Source: Semisulcospira habei | Taxonomy: Eukaryota > Mollusca > Gastropoda > Semisulcospiridae | Assembly (NCBI GenBank): GCA_036245525.1 | Contig: BTPG01000005.1 | Coordinates: 213,452,875 to 213,516,874, forward strand | Direction of reading: 5' to 3' | DNA: 64,000 bases | Shown: piece after piece, positions 62,268 to 64,000 of the stretch | Layout of the letters: each line of letters opens with the position of its first letter | Position numbering within the stretch: position 1 is the stretch's first letter | Made by a program: the position numbers and the translations under genes | Notes under the pieces: model-generated | What the model was told of the DNA's origin: nothing | Databases searched by the model: none | What the model saw: the letters and a program-made list of their open reading frames with translations, nothing else

Positions 62268-62750
62268 CTAAATATCTTCTACATCTTCCTTGTGTCGGAT
62301 TTCGTTAAGGTCAAACAGGTTCTCGTCGTCTAGTCTTTCGTCATCAGCAAAACGCACCGATGCCGCTAGTTGTGTTTTGTATTGACGACCTCTCTCAATA
62401 TACTTCTTCAGCAAATTAGCATGGTAAATCTTCATCTTGTTGTTGACAATGACTCTGTAGTCGTTGATGCCAACCACCATGTCGATAACGTAGGGTCTCT
62501 TCCAGTGCATCAGGAGTTTGTTGTTGTCGGTAGGAAGAAGAACCAATACTTGGCCACCTGGCTGGAATCTTCGATTTTTCGCCTTACGATCATAGAAATG
62601 CTTCCTCTTGTTCTGCGCCTTCCCCAGTTCTTCTCGAGCCATCCTGAGGGTATTTTCCAGCTTCTCTCTCAGGTCGAAGACGTACTGGTAGCTGATCTTT
62701 ACCTCAGGTGCGTCGATATCCTTCGTCCACAGCTCCTTCAGGATGTGCAT
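62268..62750 (-). pseudogene. Integrase C-terminal domain of LTR retrotransposon 3
   Basis: Reads LREKLENTLRMAREELGKAQ, FQPGGQVLVLLPTDNNKLLM and KRPYVIDMVVGINDYRVI, then MKIYHANLLKKYIERG. This is the GPF/Y module and C-terminus of a Ty3/gypsy integrase, homologous to 27,560-27,900. It is offset by a frameshift from the catalytic core (near 62,755). It ends at an in-frame TAG where the RT should begin. Confidence 0.82.
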
Positions 62751-63820
62751 GGGCCCCTTACAGTCCTTCCGTACAGTAATTCAAAAGGGGAAAACCCTGT
62801 CGAATCCTGAGGAACTTCACGGAATGCGAAGAGCAAGGCATTGATATATCTATGCCACAACCTTGGTTGCTCAGCACACAGTTTCTTCAGCATAGCCTTC
62901 AATGTTCCATTAAACTTTTCAACCAGCCCATTACACATAGGGTGATAAGGGGTGGTAGTAAGGTGTCGGATGCTCAATAGCCGGTTGACTTCCTCCATGC
63001 ATTCAGAGACGAACTGAGTTCCCAAGTCACTCAGGATCTCTTCAGGAATCCCTAAACGGCTGAACATGTCGACGAGCGCCTCTGCCACTGTTGGAGTGTC
63101 GATCTTCTTCCATGGTATGGGCTCAGGATAACGAGTAGCGTAGTCCACCAGAGTCAAAATGTAGCGATGACCATCTTCACTTGGAGGAGATATTGGCCCC
63201 ACCAGGGCCACTGCTACGCGCTTGAAAGGCATATCGATCAGTGGCATCTTCTCTAGAGGAACCTTGGGCACCTTTCCTTTGGAGATTGTCTTCTGGCATA
63301 TGTCGCACGACCTGCAGAATCGGCTAATGTCACCTCCCATATCAGGCCAGTAGAAGACGGCTCGTATCCTATCAAGCGTCTTGTTGATTCCCAAATGTCC
63401 TCCCAATATGAAATCATGGGCCAATTTCATCACATGCGTTCTCAAAGGTTCAGGAACTGCTACTTGACGCACAGGTTTATCTCCATTTCTGTCGAATATT
63501 CGGTACAGGATATCTTTCATGGTCTCGAAGGTTATCTCTTTTCCCTTACGCGTTACGGGCTCGGTTTGACCTCGGAACTTGTCAAGCGTGGGGTCGGCTT
63601 TCTGTAGCTCTACCAGTCTTTCCTTGTTCACCACAGCTGTTTCCGTGTTGTCCGCCACTTTAAGAGGGATAGTCTGATGACTCTTCTTGGCTTGAATTCT
63701 AGTGGTAACAGCACATGTTTCAGGTCTCCACTCTGGATCTAGATCGTCTGCGTTTCTGGCACCATCAAAGTTTCCGATGATAAGATCATAGACAAGGGTC
63801 TTTACGCACAACGTCTTCAC
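62738..63820 (-). pseudogene. Integrase of LTR retrotransposon 3, first Asp lost
   Basis: A 360-codon open frame: end of protease, linker, H2C2 zinc domain (HDFILGGHLGINKTLDRI; CRSCDICQ), then the catalytic core. The first catalytic position reads VAVALVGPI, with Ala (GCC, 63,206-63,208) where element 1 has Asp (VAADIIGP). The second Asp (SDLGTQFVSE) and the Glu (NGLVEKFNG) are present. Without the first Asp the enzyme should not integrate DNA. Confidence 0.88.
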
Positions 63821-64000
63821 CTCTCCTTTCAGGTACGGAGTGTCGACACTGATATTGGCAAGGGGGGATAATCCTTACAGTTCCGTCGTCCAAAATGAGG
63901 CTGGTCCACTCCTGTAGCTTATGGTCTTCAGTTACTAGGTCCTCTCTCACGATGATGCAGCTACAACCAGTGTCTCTCAACACTCTCACTGATGCTTTGC
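63786..64000 (-). pseudogene. Aspartic protease of LTR retrotransposon 3 (cut by window end)
   Basis: Contains RVLRDTGCSCIIVREDLV (active-site DTG) and LILDDGTVRIIP. The frame is lost at a run of six G (63,862-63,867), after which the protease end continues in the integrase frame (VKTLVYDLIIGNFDGA). The N-terminus lies beyond 64,000. Confidence 0.78.

Larger units (their letters stand above)
61506..64000 (-). mobile_element. Ty3/gypsy LTR retrotransposon 3 (Gmr1-like), partial
   Basis: A minus-strand element running off the window. From 64,000 downward: protease, integrase, start of RT, deletion, end of RNase H, polypurine tract, and about 105 bp of 3' LTR. Protease and integrase are adjacent and RT follows integrase, as in element 1, but the proteins are only moderately similar to it. 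It is defective: a frameshift at a G-run, a missing catalytic Asp, an in-frame stop before RT and an RT/RNase H core deletion. Confidence 0.85.

Overview
This is a 64 kb stretch of eukaryotic, animal-type repetitive DNA. I find no convincing single-copy host gene. Almost everything is a transposable element, a satellite array or a microsatellite. The mix of I/Nimb-like, EEP-type and L2/CR1-like LINEs, Gmr1-like Ty3/gypsy elements, a Polinton, a piggyBac and SINE tails of the type GGCGTTAAACCC suggests a lophotrochozoan, most likely a mollusc. The organism call is inference.

Layout: 1-2,475 is an 82-bp satellite (sat82). 2,476-7,276 is an old minus-strand LINE (here L-B) interrupted by two younger LINE insertions, each with a target-site duplication (TSD). 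7,591-32,510 is one minus-strand LINE remnant (L-A) split by nested insertions. A SINE-like element entered it at 8,011, and a 16.4-kb Polinton (8,383-24,791) then entered that SINE. A 6.85-kb LTR retrotransposon (25,056-31,906) entered L-A separately. 32,511-34,884 is unassigned DNA with a microsatellite and ~400-bp tandem duplications. 34,885-39,376 is sat82 again, carrying an L2-like LINE (itself holding a second copy of the SINE-like element) and a short 5'-truncated LINE. 39,600-58,662 is a 57-bp satellite (sat57) interrupted by a (TC)n tract, a 293-bp near-perfect palindrome, a degraded Ty3/gypsy element (45,687-51,300) and an apparently full-length LINE with an intact 1,075-aa ORF (54,111-57,706). 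58,663-61,505 is an intact-looking two-exon piggyBac. 61,506-64,000 is part of a third Ty3/gypsy element.

The Polinton is the most gene-rich object. It has 462-bp terminal inverted repeats, a 6-bp TSD and genes for a retroviral-type integrase, protein-primed DNA polymerase B, an FtsK/HerA-type packaging ATPase, a putative double-jelly-roll major capsid protein, a jelly-roll/penton-like protein and several small membrane or coiled-coil proteins. Most reading frames are open. The visible breaks are two in-frame stops in the polymerase and one frameshift in the first gene. I could not identify the usual adenovirus-like protease.

Two of the three LTR elements show the order protease-integrase-reverse transcriptase (Gmr1-like), and both have lost the RT core. 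The third has conventional order and a canonical -1 frameshift heptamer at the gag/pro boundary. Elements most likely to be complete are the 54-kb LINE and the piggyBac. All identities, copy numbers and clade names come from reading the sequence by eye.
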